DNA of 64,000 bases, taken from the NCBI GenBank assembly GCA_029449235.1, contig JANATG010000001.1, positions 3,472,001-3,536,000 on the forward strand, written 5' to 3'. Shown in pieces: positions 35,959 to 49,567 of the stretch (positions are counted from its first letter, which is position 1; each line of letters starts with the position of its first letter). This DNA comes from Linnemannia schmuckeri. Lineage: Eukaryota > Mortierellomycota > Mortierellomycetes > Mortierellales > Mortierellaceae. Made by a program: the position numbers and the translations under genes. The notes below the pieces were generated by a model. That model did not search any database, had not been told where the DNA came from, and saw only the letters and a list, made by a program, of their open reading frames with translations.

Positions 35959-38900
35959 ATGCGTATCATCATCAAAGGAGGTGTTTGGAAGAACACCGAG
36001 GATGAGATCCTCAAGGTACCACCTGTGCCTTTAATCGATTCACATCGATCCTCATTAATGCCTCCAACACCCGCTACTTGTACTTTTGCTCCTTATATCA
36101 TGTAGCCTCTTGGCGACACAAAGAAACGAACAGGCCAGCTCACCATTACACTTGTTTATATACCTTGCATCAACTTAGGCTGCTGTCAGCAAGTATGGAA
36201 AGAACCAGTGGGCTCGTATATCGTCGCTTCTTGTCCGAAAGACAGCCAGTCAATGCAAAGCACGTTGGATGGAATGGCTCGATCCCAGTATTCGCAAGGT
36301 ACGCAAAATCGTTTGTTGCAGTGTTTACTATGGGTCTCTCAGTGGCATGAAAAGGCATGGCAATTTAACGTTACCGTAAACATATTTTTCTCGATTTTGT
36401 TTAGACGGAGTGGTCGAGAGAGGAGGACGAGCGTCTGTTGCATCTTGCCAAGTTGATGCCTACTCAATGGAGAACTATCGCCCCCATTGTCGGAAGAACC
36501 GCGTCGCAGTGTCTGGAACGCTATCAGAAGCTTCTGGACGATGCTGAGCAGCAGGCTGAATCGGATTTGGGACTCGCAGGAGTAGGCGATTCAGGACCCA
36601 GCGCGGACGATGTCCGTCGCTTGAGGCCTGGTGAGATTGATCCCGATCCAGAGACCAAGCCCGCTCGTCCTGATCCTGTCGATATGGATGAAGATGGTAC
36701 GCTAAGTGGCTTTTATTTTTAACCATGGAGGAAGAATATCAATGACACTGCCTTCTGACACCATCTCTTTTTTTTATTCGGTTGTTTAGAGAAGGAGATG
36801 TTGTCCGAGGCTCGTGCACGTTTGGCGAACACACAGGGAAAGAAGGCCAAGAGAAAGGCTCGTGAGAGACAACTGGAGGAAGCTCATCGTCTGGCGACAT
36901 TGCAAAAGAAGCGCGAGCTGAAGGCGGCAGGGATCGAGCTCAGACAAAAGAAGAAGAAGGGTATGGACTACAACGCTGATATTCCTTTCGAGGCCAAACC
37001 CGCTCCTGGATTCTACGACACCACTGAGGAGTTAAAGCGCGAATCGACCAAACGACTCACCAACATCCGTCTCGAGCAGGTGGATGGCAAGCGCAGATCT
37101 GAAGTTGAGGAGGAAGAGCGCAAGAAGGATGCCAAGCGCGCCAAACTCAAGAAGGATTCGGGTGAAGCCCAGGCAGCTCAGAGCCAGGCTCAGCTCAGGA
37201 AACTCCAGGAAGCGGAACAGGACAGCATCATGCGTCGCAAGAAGATGGTTCTGCCTGCACCTCATGTCGGCGAGGCTGAGTTGGAGGCCATTCTAAAGAT
37301 TGGTGGCGTGGCAGACGATGCCAAGGCTCTGGCAGATGGAAGCGATATCGCTGCGACAAAGAATTTGGTCGGCACCTACAAGTCCGCAGGAGCCAGTCTC
37401 CCCACCCGTACTCCCCGCGCAACCGCAACACAGGATCATCTTATGATGGAGGCTCTCAACCAGCGCGCCATGTTGAACCAACAGACCCCTCTTTTGGGAG
37501 GTGAGACGCCCAGTTACAACGTCCAGTCAGGAACCGGATACGACGGTATCACCCCTCGTCACAGTGCTATTCAGACTCCCAACCCTTATGCTGCCACACC
37601 TAGAGCCGGCGCGTTGGGAGGAGCGACACCACTCAGGACCCCACTTCGCGACGAGCTCAGTATCAACCGTGGTGGGGCTGTCTCTGTGATGGCCACCCCT
37701 CGCGAGGAGAAGATGCGCCAGTCGTCTTTGAGAAATCAGCTCTTGTCAGGACTCGCCAACTTGCCCAAGCCTACCAACTCGTTCACTTTGATGATGCCCG
37801 AGGAGCTTGAGATCGAGTCGTCTGAAAAGATGATCGAGGAGGATGCTGCTGAGCTTGCCCAGAAGCGTAAAGAGGCCTTTGAAGCCGAGGGTAAGCCATG
37901 ATCGTTTTACATGCCGTTGTTTTCAGTCGTTGTGGTTTTAGGAAAAGTATCATGTTATTGACAATTGTACTTGTCTGGATAATTTGCTGGCATAGAACGT
38001 GCACGTTTGTTGCGTAGGAGCCAGGCTGTTCAGAGAGATCTGCCAAGACCTACTGCTTTCCGCACTCCAGATGTTGATATGACAGAATCAAGGGCTACAG
38101 AGTCTCCTCTTGCAGAGGCTGATCGACTTATTCAGGAGGAGCTCGCACGCTTGATCAGTCACGATGCTGTGGCCTACCCACCTGCTGGATCCAAGGTTGC
38201 AGGAGGCAAGCAGAATGCCCCTGTATTGGAGAATCTCTCAGACGAGTATTTGGCATTGGCAAGGAGCGAAGTCGATCAGGAGCTGTCAGCTCCCGTGGCC
38301 AAGGAGAAGTACGAGGCCTTTGCTGCTGAGTTTGATCAGGTTTGGGAGCAGATCCAGGAGGAGATGAAGGAGTTGCAACAAATCGGCCTCGCAGCGCAGT
38401 TCTCTGTAAGTTAAAATTGACCATATCCTTGTTTTTGTTATATTCAAGCACCTCTCGTATGAGTACATGTGACTTGTTTCTAACAGTACTCTTCATTATA
38501 CTTTTTTAGCATAAACGCTCGCTCATGACAAAGCAGGCAGCCAAGGCTGGAAAGCTTGAGAAGCGTTTGGGCGTTACTCTTGGAGGATACCAGGCGCGTT
38601 CGCAGACTCTGGCAACACAACTGTTGACAAGCCACGAGGAGCTTTTGAGTTCAGAGTTGGAGCTGGCCAGTTTCAAGAATCTCAGGATCATGGAGGAGGC
38701 AGCGGTTAGCACGCGTATGGAGGCATTGAACAAGGAAGTGACACAGTTGAGCAGCCGCGAATCGTTCTTGCAACAAAAATGGGATGGACTGAACCGGGAG
38801 AGACAGGATGTTGTTGAGAGGATCGAAAAACTTCACTTGTTACAACAGAAGAAGCAAGCAGATGCATCAACTTCAGCATCGACGGCAGAAACGGCATCGG

Positions 38901-38974
38901 CACCAGCAGAAGCAGCAGCAACAGCTGAGGATGGTGACGATGAGGAAGTCGGTCCTCAGCCTATGGTCGCGTAA
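35959..38974 (+). CDS. CDC5: Pre-mRNA splicing factor Cdc5/Cef1, 6 exons
   Basis: Exons 35959-36015, 36179-36298, 36405-36696, 36790-37890, 37996-38405 and 38510-38974 join in frame to about 814 residues, the usual length of the family. The start MRIIIKGGVWKNTEDEILK is diagnostic. Two Myb repeats follow (about residues 7-56 and 58-107), with YGKNQWARISSLL, RWMEWLDPSIRK, LMPTQWRTIAPIVGRT and CLERYQKLLD. Then come the conserved basic helix RLATLQKKRELKAAGIE and YNADIPFEAKPAPGFYDT, a TP-rich middle and a coiled-coil C-terminal part. Cdc5 is a core subunit of the Prp19 (NineTeen) complex, needed for spliceosome activation in the nucleus. All introns are about 90-165 bases with GTACGN or GTAAGN donors. 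The gene lies 740 bases after the Fanzor relic and appears intact. Confidence 0.97.
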
Positions 38975-41020
38975 TTAACCAAAACCCTTGTAACAATAAT
39001 ACACCAATTCTTTCACCATTACTTCGACTCGTGACAAAATCATGATTGCTGTGTACCTTTTCTTTCTGCTGTTTGTCTTTCTTTGATAGAAATAGCTAGT
39101 GGTCTTTTCTTTCTCGCAGCAAATGATCATGACATTTTGCGAGTCGCTGCCATGATGATCCTGGGAACATGATGGGGGACACGAGGGTTGTGATCAGTAA
39201 GGACGGAACACTCCGATTTGATCAGGGGAACTGGAACACGGTTTCTTTAGTAGCATTCACGTACACTCCACATGCGCGCGAATACGCTACCACACCAATG
39301 ACAACGGATAATTACCAATGAAGTTCCCAGATCAGAAACGACCACGACCTGGTCAATAGTAAATTAATACAAACTGAAGGAACATTTGTTAAACCAAGGA
39401 ACCGGGTCACACAGATACACACAGCTGCGTAATAGATATCGAAGGACCCTTTTTCCTTCTCTCTCACATATACACACACACTCTCTCTGTTCTTCTTTGC
39501 TTTGTTCTTTTTGTGCTCACACAAATGTCACAGAAAAAGGATTCTCCTCTTTTTACGTCTTACTCCTTTTTTTATTATCATTATTGTATGGACTGAATAA
39601 CCATTCAGTCTCTTGATTGCCCAATTGCAAGATGTAGGTGTAAAGTGCAAGTTACAAGGCGCAAGATGATGCAAGGGGGCGGCGGAGTTGGGGAGAAGAA
39701 AAGAGCGGGAAAAAGAAGAAGAAGAAGGATCCCGGCAGTGGCGAAAGGAGCAACAGCAACAACAAGGAGGTTAGGTTCAATAATGTCAGCAAAGCTGCAA
39801 AAGCTGCAAAGACGGGCATACGCTTTTGAACATCATGGACATACGAGTTGGGAGCGGATTAGGCAAAGAACCGACAAGGCATCTTCCAAACAGGCGTTAT
39901 CGCTTATTGTTAAGTATGCTCTGATACAGAAAACGAGGGGAGGAAACAAGGACGTGCGTGCTAGATGCAAAAAGGATAAATGGTGTTACTCATGTAAGCA
40001 AACGAGACGAAAAAAAAATGCACATGCATCAACTATCACGACGCACGCATCAAGCAAGCAGAGAAGCAGGCAGGCAGACATAAGAACAAGGACACGGGAT
40101 AAGTCAGCCAAAGAAGAATGCAGTGAATTGTTCCTTTTTAGGTCGATTATTCTTGCATCTTCGGGTCAGCGTTGGTTGTTTGAATGACTGCGAGACGATG
40201 TATTTGCAGGTGGTTGTGGTCCGTGAACAATTGCGCAAACAAATGGTAATGGTCAAGCAGGATTGCACGGGGCAGGGCTAGGAGAGAAAAAGATATGGCA
40301 AAGTTGTTTTTTTAGGCAGGTGCCTCCCTGTTGTTGTTGATGTTACGAACAAGAAGCAGACGGGTGTGGTAGGTGCAACAACCGAGAAAGGGCGAGCTGT
40401 GATAGGGGTCGGAGGGCGAGGAAGGAGGCAAATCATGCCTTGTGAGCGGCAGGCGAGACTGACGGATAGACAGGGGAGCGAGTGAGAAAGAGGGGACAAG
40501 GAGAGTGAGAGAAAAGGGGTAAGAGTGAGAGAAATGAGAGGGGTGATCAGATGGGTCGCCTAACAAGGTTGTCATTTGTGTTCATGTTTGAGAGACGCAT
40601 TATTGCAAGAATGTCTGTTGTTGCACTAACGATAGTTTTTAGTATGATGCATTGTCAGGTGTGGCCTGGTCTGTGTGTGAGTGTGAGTGTGAACATAGAT
40701 GGAAGGAAGGTTGTGCTTTCATCACTGAAAATAGATCGTGGAAAGATGGCCCCTGTTCTGGGCTAGTACTTGTCCAGGGACCATTCACAGGAACGGTACT
40801 ATGAATTACTAGATTGAAGGTTCAGATCTGATCATATCCACTCAGACCCAGGCAGGCCGAATAGTGATTGTTGATAACTCATCGCTGATCGATGATACAG
40901 GAATAGGCTCGATCTGCGCTATTACATGCTTCCCTCTGCCCGCCAGTTGGGTGGGTCATGGTGTTGGTTCTCTTGTTTGATTTATTCTGTTTGTGAATGA
41001 ATCAATTCAATTGCAAAGAT
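38975..41020. other. Intergenic, no supported gene
   Basis: No family motif on either strand. A 180-codon Arg/Lys-rich frame at 39645-40187 reads purine-rich sequence and has no recognisable feature. Short frames near 40278-40766 are opposed by open frames on the other strand. Confidence 0.55.
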
Positions 41021-41618
41021 AGACAACCCTTTCATTTTTTTTTTTTTCTTTTTTTTTGTTCTCTACTGTTTTGCTTCCTCATTCTCTCCCTTCTTCCTTC
41101 TTCGCCTTCGTTCTTCCATCCTACCTTCCTTCTTTCCTCGTCACTCTCTTTCTCTTACTCTCTTTCTTTCTCCCTTCAACTCATTACTACTTGACATCTC
41201 TTCTCTTCTCCTCTCCTCTCCATCACCCATTCGTGTTCTCATTCTCATCCTCATAACAGATCAATTTTATTTTTTTCCGCGGCTCTCATACTCTCTCTCG
41301 TACATTCGTACTCACTTTTGTGCGAATTAAACCTTCTCATCCCTTCACCTGTGCCCAATTTTGTTATTTATTCTCATCCTGCCTGGCATTGACGTTCCTT
41401 TTCACTCTCTTTTGTTTTCTGCACAACGGTTTTTTATTATCTTCCTTCTCTCTCTCCCTCTCTCTCTCACGTCGTTCATATTCCTACTCCTAATAACCAT
41501 CATTGACCTTGTACATACATACACATCCATCCTTGGATCAGATCAATACCATCTGGATCGAACATATACCACACGACCACATCATCATCTATCAACATAC
41601 ATACCCATACATACAGCC
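41021..41618 (+). promoter_or_regulatory. CT-rich leader of the APP1-type gene
   Basis: About 480 bases are pyrimidine-dominated, followed by ACATAC repeats directly before the ATG at 41619. No clear TATA box. A long in-frame N-terminal extension from 41361 is possible but is composed of this leader sequence, so I start at 41619. Confidence 0.5.
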
Positions 41619-44600
41619 ATGCCCGCACTTCCCAACATCAGTGCTCAGACTGTAACAACTACAGCAGCAACCATGGCTACAACCTCAAACAACGGCGGAT
41701 CCCCTTTGCCCGTTTCATCAATTCCTTCTCCCTCAATACCACCACCCCTATACCCTCACCCCAACTCTCAACATACCCGCCATCCAGGTTGTTCACCTCT
41801 ACGACCATCCACATCAACAGCAACCATCTCTCTCTCACCATCACCCTTTGAGGTTGCGTCATTATCGCCTCCATCTTCAGCATCACCCTCGTCTTCTTCT
41901 CCTTCTTCTTTTCCTTCCTACCCTTTTCCTTCTTCCTCTTCGCCGTCTTGTACAACACCGCCAATTACTGTGGACCTATCATTTCCCCAGCCCGTCGCTG
42001 CGCTCTTACCGCCGCTCCCTTCTACATTCACTACATCACTCCCACTCCAGCTACAGCATCAACAACATCAGCAAAAGGCACTGCCTCTGCAAAATCAAAA
42101 AGAACAACAGCAAACCAGCGCACTCGCATCATCACCTATGCAAACAGGTGGATCTCCCCTGACTGGCTGCTCGGCCTCACCTTCCAAAACGGAGAGCCTA
42201 TCAGGCGTGGTATCAAACCTAAATGCCCCTTCTGGCGGTCATGCACCAACAGCAACATCGACAGTACCAGCAACGACCACTCCAGATTCAACCGCTTCTT
42301 CATCTGCTACCTCCGCTACATCCGATCTTGTCCAACACTGTCTCCTATTTCCAACTTATGCCACCCGCCATTCTCGATCAGGTAAAAAAAATGGTATCTT
42401 TGTTTGCCGGCTTTACTTTACTTTAGAGATGGGAAAAGGAACAAGAGATAATAATTCCGTTGCATTCAAAATAAGAAAGAGAGGCGAGATCTGTAAATTG
42501 ACATGGTTGTGATTCTATTTGCTTCTTCGTCATCTTTGTCTCTCTCGCACTCTATCTTCCATCCCTAGGTGAAACATCTACACGATGTTTATTAAACAGG
42601 CAACTGCTCAGAAAAAAAGATGCAGCAAACAAAAAAAAATAACCGTTATCCCCTACTAATGCATTTTTTCCCACCTCGATGTTTCGATTGTAATTGGTTG
42701 GTTATATTTTACTAGGGTCGAAGGATCCTGATGATTGGAACATTCGTGTGCGAGGATGGGCCTTCTCCAAGCGATCGAATCGCCGCAAGAGACTAGTCAT
42801 GAGTACGTATCACAAACGAACTGGCCGAAATCTCTCTCAGCCCAAAACCTTTGATGGGATGTTGTCATTAGAGGGCTTCTTCGTGAGAGGAGTATGTGTG
42901 TGAAAAAGAATAGAAGAGGCGAGATGCTGCTGTCGTATTTTGCTCACAAACACAGACAGTTGTTTTTAAAAAGGAACCAATCTGCGAGGGAGATTGAGAG
43001 CGTGCCCACGGCATGGTTAGACTTTTTTTTTTGTGTGTGTTAATGTTGTATCTGTGTTTCCACGAATCAGATACCAGCAGCAGCTGGTGCTCAAAAGCGG
43101 AATGATATTACCCATATGTCATGCGATGAACAGAAAATAATAGCCGTGGTGCAACAAGCCTTTGTGCCTGAGACCTGAAACCTGGGATCGATTATAATGG
43201 CCAGTCGGACATATCGGACATGCATAGTAATCAAATGATCATACCGCTCTCACTTTCATTTCAAATGACTAGGCGTGGCACGAAAGATCGCTGGCGTGAC
43301 AAAGGACAACAAGGTTTACGAGACACTCGAATCTCGCTTCGGCATGTTTCTCGCGAGCAACACCCAGGGAGCTCAGTTCATGGTCCAGTGTGTTGGCCTG
43401 GCCTCGACAACCCACATGGAACTCGCTGGCGGATCTGACAACATCAACGACTCTACTGTCGATGTCCTCCTTGATGAGATCAAATCCTGCGAATCCGAAG
43501 CTGGACTTGTCGATACCGAAGCTAGCAGCCATGAACAGGACAATTACTTTCAACAGTCTCTGGACCCTACCTCGACCGTCACAAGTGAACATGGATCAAT
43601 ACTACATCCTCTCCAACATGCCACCATCACAGCTTTAAAGTCGCCGCTGTCAGAGCACGTTCAAAAATCTATACAGGACGAGCGAAGAATGCAGCTGGAG
43701 GATGCCGTCCGACTTCGAGGAGCCGTGGATCAACCGGATGTAGGCATCCAGGAGAGCACACAGATCGATACATCGGATTCGCCTCTTGACAATAAGCTTG
43801 TTTCTGATGAAGGACAATCCCATACTTTGGCAGTCGGATCGGTGGAGACTGAGTCTAAGTTCTCAGCGCGGCTCAGTCGAGGTACAGCCCTCTTCAAGAA
43901 TGTGGTCAGGAAAGTCAAGACGTCTTCAGTCTACTCCAGCAACAACGGCGTTTCTACCGTCTCGCTAAGACTCCACTCTGGTCCTACCACCACCAACAGT
44001 ATTTCCGATTCTTCTTCCGCCGACGAGTTATCTCGACCCATGGTCGTCACCCGCGCAGCCTCTGGAGCCAGTGTTCTGACTCAGGATATGACAAGGCAGG
44101 AAGATTTGGGTCGTGGAATGTTCCCTACTGTTCCAGTGGCTTCCCGACCTGGCGGCCATTTTGATGGTACTCTTCGAATGAGCAGCAGTGAAGTTGAGGC
44201 CCATTGCCACAGGGATAATAATGCTGGGCACCCTCGGCTCCTAAAGTTACACGCCCACCATGCCGACATGCCCGACCCCTGCCATGGAGTCGTCAACCTA
44301 ATTGATCCTGAAGGCGTTTCTATTATCTCCGACATTGACGACACCATCAAGGAGACCAATGTTACTGCCGGAGCCAGGATTATCCTTCGCAACACATTCC
44401 TCAAGGATATGATGGAAGTCGAGGGTATGGCATCGGTCTACAAGAGCTGGTGTGACCAAGGAGCTGCGATCCACTATGTCTCAAACTCGCCCTGGCAGCT
44501 GATCCCTAGCCTATTGGAATTCTTTCAAACCTTCAAGTTTCCTGCAGGATCGGCACATTTGCGACTGCATGATAACGTGCTGAAAAGTTATTTCACGGCG

Positions 44601-46427
44601 CCTGGAGAAAACAAGAGACGGAGCATCCGCGAGATTTTGACCGATTTCCCCGATCGCAAGTTCATCCTTGTGGGCGACAGTGGCGAAATTGACATGGAAA
44701 TGTAAGTTACCACCATTATGAGCGAACTTATTTTCAATGCCACATGCATGTTAGCATTGAACTTACAAAGGATCTTCTGCTAAACCTTCCCAAATAGCTA
44801 CACGGAAATGGCCATAGAGTTCCCTGGTCAGATTGTCAAGATCTTTATTCGGGACATTACAACGGCTCGACTCAGGGAGATGGTCTCCAAGGTGCCACCG
44901 ACTCGTAGCCTATCCTTCTCATCGCTTCTCCTGCCCAAAACGCCTCTTGGATTCTTCAGCCGACGGGGCAGCAGCACGAACACGATCGGGAGCATCACAA
45001 GCAACACCAACGCATCCATGTCCAATGTCGCTACCATGTCCAGTACTGACGAAGAGTACGACAATGACAACGACAATGACAATGACGGTGACGACGAGGA
45101 TATCGATAACAGCAACACCATCATCAACAACAACAATGATGAGACGTTTGAGTCTGAAACCCGCAGCGACCTAGGTGAATTTAAGCTCGAGCGACCTCGT
45201 TATCACCTTCGCGGTGGACCCACGTCTCCACGGTTAAATTCCAGTGGACCCCTCACCCCACCCACCATGTCACTATCGACTACGCCTACTTCCTCCACAG
45301 CCTCATCCCCTCGTCTTCAGCCCAAACAAATCACCACCACAGTAAAGGCTGTTTTCGCATCCTCCTTCCAGCGTGCTTCGCCCAACAACAAACAAACCGC
45401 TGTAAATGGCTGGAACACTCTCAGGAAGCGTGGTGGAAGGATGTCACCTGCTTCCCCGCTCTCGGAGGGAGCCGGCCCTATGGCAGGATATCCATTTCCC
45501 AACATTGGCTCCGCTATGTCATCTTCGGTGTCTTCGATGAGTGGCCAGCAGCGGTCAAGGAGAAATGGTGGCGCTTATGACGAAGACTATGGACAGAACT
45601 CGGCCCTTTCATACAGCTCCACTGCCTCATCCAACCAGGCCCAGCATGCTGGCGGCACCGACATCTTTGGCGATCAGGATCACCAACATGTCATGCTTCA
45701 GCAATATCAGCAGCAGCAACGAACTCGCCAACGCACGTTTTCGTTCACATCTATCACGAATTCTCCTCCACGCTCGCCCAAGATCCCTATCAGGCACGCG
45801 ACAGGATTTTTCGCTCGCCAGGAACCCCACCCTCTCGAGATGGCCATGACCGCTACCAGCCCTTTTGACGGACCACTGGACAACAACAGCAACATTGGTG
45901 GCGCTGAAGTCAGCCGACAAGGACAAGGAAGGGTTGCAGAGCTACAATCGACATCGCCCTCGCTCTCACCTTCGTCTCCCTCGTTACCTGTCGCAGCCAC
46001 CTCGACGTCGTTTATTACCAACCCTAAGAACCCCCTCGAGGTCTGGCAAGAGCGTATCCAACAGTGTCGCCAACGGTTGCCCAAGGGGATGTTGACTCTT
46101 TTTGAATCTGCCGCGGAGATGGAGCAGTGTCAGACTGTTCAGGATCTCTTCAAGAAGTATGGAGATGGTAGTAGCAGTAGTAGTAGCAGTGAGACGATTG
46201 GTGAGGAGGGTGTCGATCATAGACGACATGTTGATGGTGGCGTTGTTTCTGATGTTCGATCCGAGTTCTTTGCGGAGGCGAGCACCAACATGAGCATGAG
46301 AACTACCATATCCACTACATCTACTGCAACAACCACAGCAACCACTGCCACGTCGTCATCGGTCAAGTCGAGTCAGGAGTCGTTCTCGGTCTTGACGACG
46401 AGTTTTAAAACCATATCAGTGTCTTAA
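41619..46427 (+). CDS. APP1: App1-type phosphatidate phosphatase, 4 exons
   Basis: Exons 41619-42381, 42716-42802, 43273-44701 and 44798-46427 give about 1302 residues. The N-terminus (about 250 residues) is Ser/Pro/Thr-rich. LLFPTYATRH joins WNIRVRGWAFSK across intron 1, the conserved entry of the App1 family. The catalytic domain holds DPEGVSIISDIDDTIKETNV; the DxDxT motif (44331-44345) provides the nucleophile. VYKSWCDQGAAIHYVSNSPW, LVGDSGEIDMEIYTEMAIEF and IVKIFIRDITT follow. App1 dephosphorylates phosphatidic acid to diacylglycerol at cortical actin patches in yeast. The C-terminal 520 residues are disordered except for NPLEVWQERIQQCRQRLPKG near residue 1170. All catalytic residues seen are intact. 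It converges with the next gene, stop codons 133 bases apart. Confidence 0.93.
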
Positions 46428-46560
46428 AAGACTAACAACGATCATTCTCTGTCAGACGTCGGCGAGATCTTGAAGAGCGTTGTGGCCAACTAATCGGTCG
46501 CCATAAGCAACATCTCTTCAAGAATTGTACATATGAAAAAATTTAGATTCTTTTTAATTA

Positions 46561-49500
46561 TTAGACATATAAAAAAACGTTGTCATGCAGTTTCTTTGCC
46601 ATGCGAACCGCCTGCCGGTTGTCGTACGTTTTAATGATGTTTTCCTGTAACATGGGTTTCTTCCCTGTGGCCAAAAACGCTTCCTTCCACCTTTCCAAAT
46701 CCTTAACCTCGACAATCACCTCCGTCAGCCACCGAGAACAATCGACAACGAACTGGGCCATCTCCTCGCAGAGTTTGGACTTTTTCCAATCGATGTCAAC
46801 CTTGACCGAGAAATGGATCGGTGTCGCCGAGAAGGACGGGTGGTTAAGGATACACAGTAGGGCCCGACATATTGATCCTGTCAGAGACGAGCATTCCAAT
46901 TCAATATGCTGGATTCGGGAAACATCGCTCTGTAATAACAACTGGTCGATGGCTAGACTGGTCCAGAAGGGCGAGGAGAGATTGCCGTTCGAGATCTTGA
47001 ACTTGGTCAGGCAGTTCCCGTAACTCTTGAGGAGTGGTGGCAAGAGTGTCGAATTGGGTTCGAAGGAGAGTAGTTCGAGTATTGTCGCCGCGCCATCCTG
47101 TAGGTTTGATGTGAAGAGCTGAATGTGGCTTCGGTAGACCCGCAGGACCTTCAGATTGGTCATGGTGCCCATTGCCGCCGCCACCGCACGGACGGTCTCG
47201 AAGACTTCGCACAGTTCTGACAGCTGGCAACGGACCCATAGTTCGCGAAGGCTTGGGTTCCTGAGTATGATGGTCGTCAAAGCCGAGAGGTGTTTTCCGA
47301 TAGGGATATGAAGCTCAGTCCGAATCTGGAGTGAGCGTAGGTTGGTCATACTTGCCAGCAATGGACTTGATGGATCGGATACCCAGAGGTCGACTGCACC
47401 CGATGATGCGCCACTTCCCTTCTCGTGTCGAACAAGAATGCGATTCAAGGGTCCGGACTGGAGCGAGAGTTTTTCCAGCGCTGAAGCGGTACCAAATGCG
47501 TTCGTGATGGCCGTGTAAGCCTCGGGGAGATCGTTACACTCAATGGACAGGTCCAGCAGCATCGGACTATGCCGGATCAGATCCAACAGCCGAGGTCCAT
47601 CCTTCTTCCAGTTAACCTGATCCGAGATCTTGAGGCACCGCAGATCCGTCATTCGGGCCGAGAAGCTGGTATCGGAAAAGAACCCCTTGTATGCGGACAA
47701 GATGAACGTGTGCAGTTTGGCATTAATCATCAACTCCCAGAGAGGATTCGACACCTTGGTCCTCCCCAGCATGGCAGTCATCGACGGTGCATTTGTGCAT
47801 GATAAGTCCAGGTGGAGCAAGTTGGATCGATGCACAGTATCCCGAAGCGCCTTCAAGTCGTTGACAGTCGTCTCCCAGGTCAGAGTCACTTTGAGCTCTT
47901 GGATGAATCGTCCGCGTTCCATGGCCCGATAAAACTGTCCTGCGATGATGCTGCTCGACAGCGAGACCTCGACCCTGCCGGTATGCTCTTCAAAAGATCC
48001 GCCATTGACCCGGACAAGGTCGGTCAACTCCTTCATGGCGGCAGTGTTGTAAGAGGATCGGTAATGGTCAAGACAGACCCACTTGACATGACCCTCGGAG
48101 GTTACGATCCGGTACAGATTGCCCAGCACTTGGAAGGAATCCTTATTTTTCAAAAACGTTCCCAGTCGTCGTAAATCTGCTCCTTCCAACGCCTCTAGCC
48201 CATCGATGTGGTTGCGTCCCCTATCGGTATCTTGTACCTGACTCCCCTTGCGAGAATTCTGAGCTGTCGATAGTGTCTGGAGGTAGTTGATTGCCTGGTT
48301 GACGCTAGGCTCGATGTTGTACGCAAAGTGGTTGAGTGTATCCTTTAGCTGGTCGACTGTGGCCGTCATCCTGAGGGGGACCAGGGCAGGGACAGTAAGC
48401 CCCGCGACCATAGCTCCGTATTTGAGCATGTTGAGCATATCCAGGACATAGGATCCATATCGACGGAAGAACTCGGTTGGTGTCTCAATGTCGTACCCTT
48501 CATGTTTGGCGAGATGAATATGATGCTGCTGCATATTGCTGTTTAGGTTCATACTACTGTTGTTATGACTCGACCGAGTGTGCTCGCCACACTCACACAA
48601 AAAGTACAATCGGAACTTGTTCTGGATCAACCGACTCGGGTCCCACCTAGTAGGGTCCTTGGGGAGTACAATAAAGAGACGAGGGATGGGGTACTCATGG
48701 AGTTCATAGTTCTGGACAAGAATCGCCTGGACACGGTTCTGGATCTGCGCAAGTCGATCAAGAGACTGCTGCTGCATCTGGACCATACTCTGCTGCATCT
48801 CAAACATCTGTTGCTGCAAATCGGCATTCTTGGCCATCTCACCCTCCAATGCCGTGAAGTGGCTCCGGAAATCGTTTCTGATAACGTTTGTGTCCTCGGT
48901 TTGCCCACTGCGAACCGCCTGAACAAAGCTCTCGTACAAGTTGACCGAGGTACGGAACTCTTCCTTGACACTGGCGGGAATATTGGGCGCCTCCAAGACG
49001 GATGCTCGCCGAAGAAGCTCTCCTGTCTTTGAAGAGTCAGCCTGAGTAGTGGTGGCGGTGGCGATGGTTGTAGAGGGTGTTGGTTGCTGGGACGAAGTTC
49101 GTGTTGGGATCTTTGGATGGAGGGCGGGTGAAGGCAGAGGGGAAGGTAAGGGGGAAGGCAAGGGAGAAGGGGCGGGGGTGTTCTGGGTAACGACTTGAAT
49201 GGTGCATCCTGGCTGGTACTCAATCCTTAGCGGATGTAATCTGTTATGTCAAGAAGTAATTGAGGAAATATGTGGAGGTAGTATTTACGTTAATCGTTAG
49301 TCAGGGGTGGAAAGGACATTTGCTGTGCATCCGCTTAGCATATTCCATTTAAACAATTAATGCGTACCTGTTCCCTTCCGCGTCCGCCATCATACCAACC
49401 ATGCGTTTTCCATTGAGGAGTCGGGTAACGCCCGGAAACATGTCTTGGATGTCATTAAACAGGATAAACGACAGCCCTTGCGTCCTTTCCGTGCCTGGGA

Positions 49501-49567
49501 GGACTCGGATTTCGATGGTGTCCGAGCCAGAAGAGAATTCTTGCCAGTCGCTATTCGATACCGTCAT
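46561..49567 (-). CDS. Coiled-coil and LRR-like protein with YPIPRLFIVLP module, 2 exons
   Basis: Exon 1 (49567-49368) and exon 2 (49240-46561) are separated by a 127-base GTACGC...ACAG intron and join in phase 2 to 959 residues. The N-terminus (1-90) has LPGTERTQGLSFILF, GVTRLLNGKRMVGMM and LRIEYQPGCTIQVV, a small beta-rich module. PSPLPSPLP repeats follow, then a Gln/Met-rich coiled coil (about 193-243). Next come YPIPRLFIVLPKDP and FRLYFLCECGEHT, which I recall as a module of large fungal and animal multidomain proteins, but I cannot name it. The C-terminal half has leucine-rich-like units (LRSLQIRTEL, SLRELWVRCQLSEL, NLKVLRVYRS). No enzyme motif seen. It is probably a protein-interaction or signalling scaffold. 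It sits beside the F-box/LRR cluster and may share its LRR ancestry. Confidence 0.85.

Noticed and set aside
39645..40187. 180-codon Lys/Arg-rich frame
   Set aside because: Purine-rich sequence without motif or splice context; no neighbour relation.
41361..41618. N-terminal extension of the APP1-type protein
   Set aside because: The frame is open only through CT-rich leader; ATG 41619 follows a leader-like ACATAC stretch.
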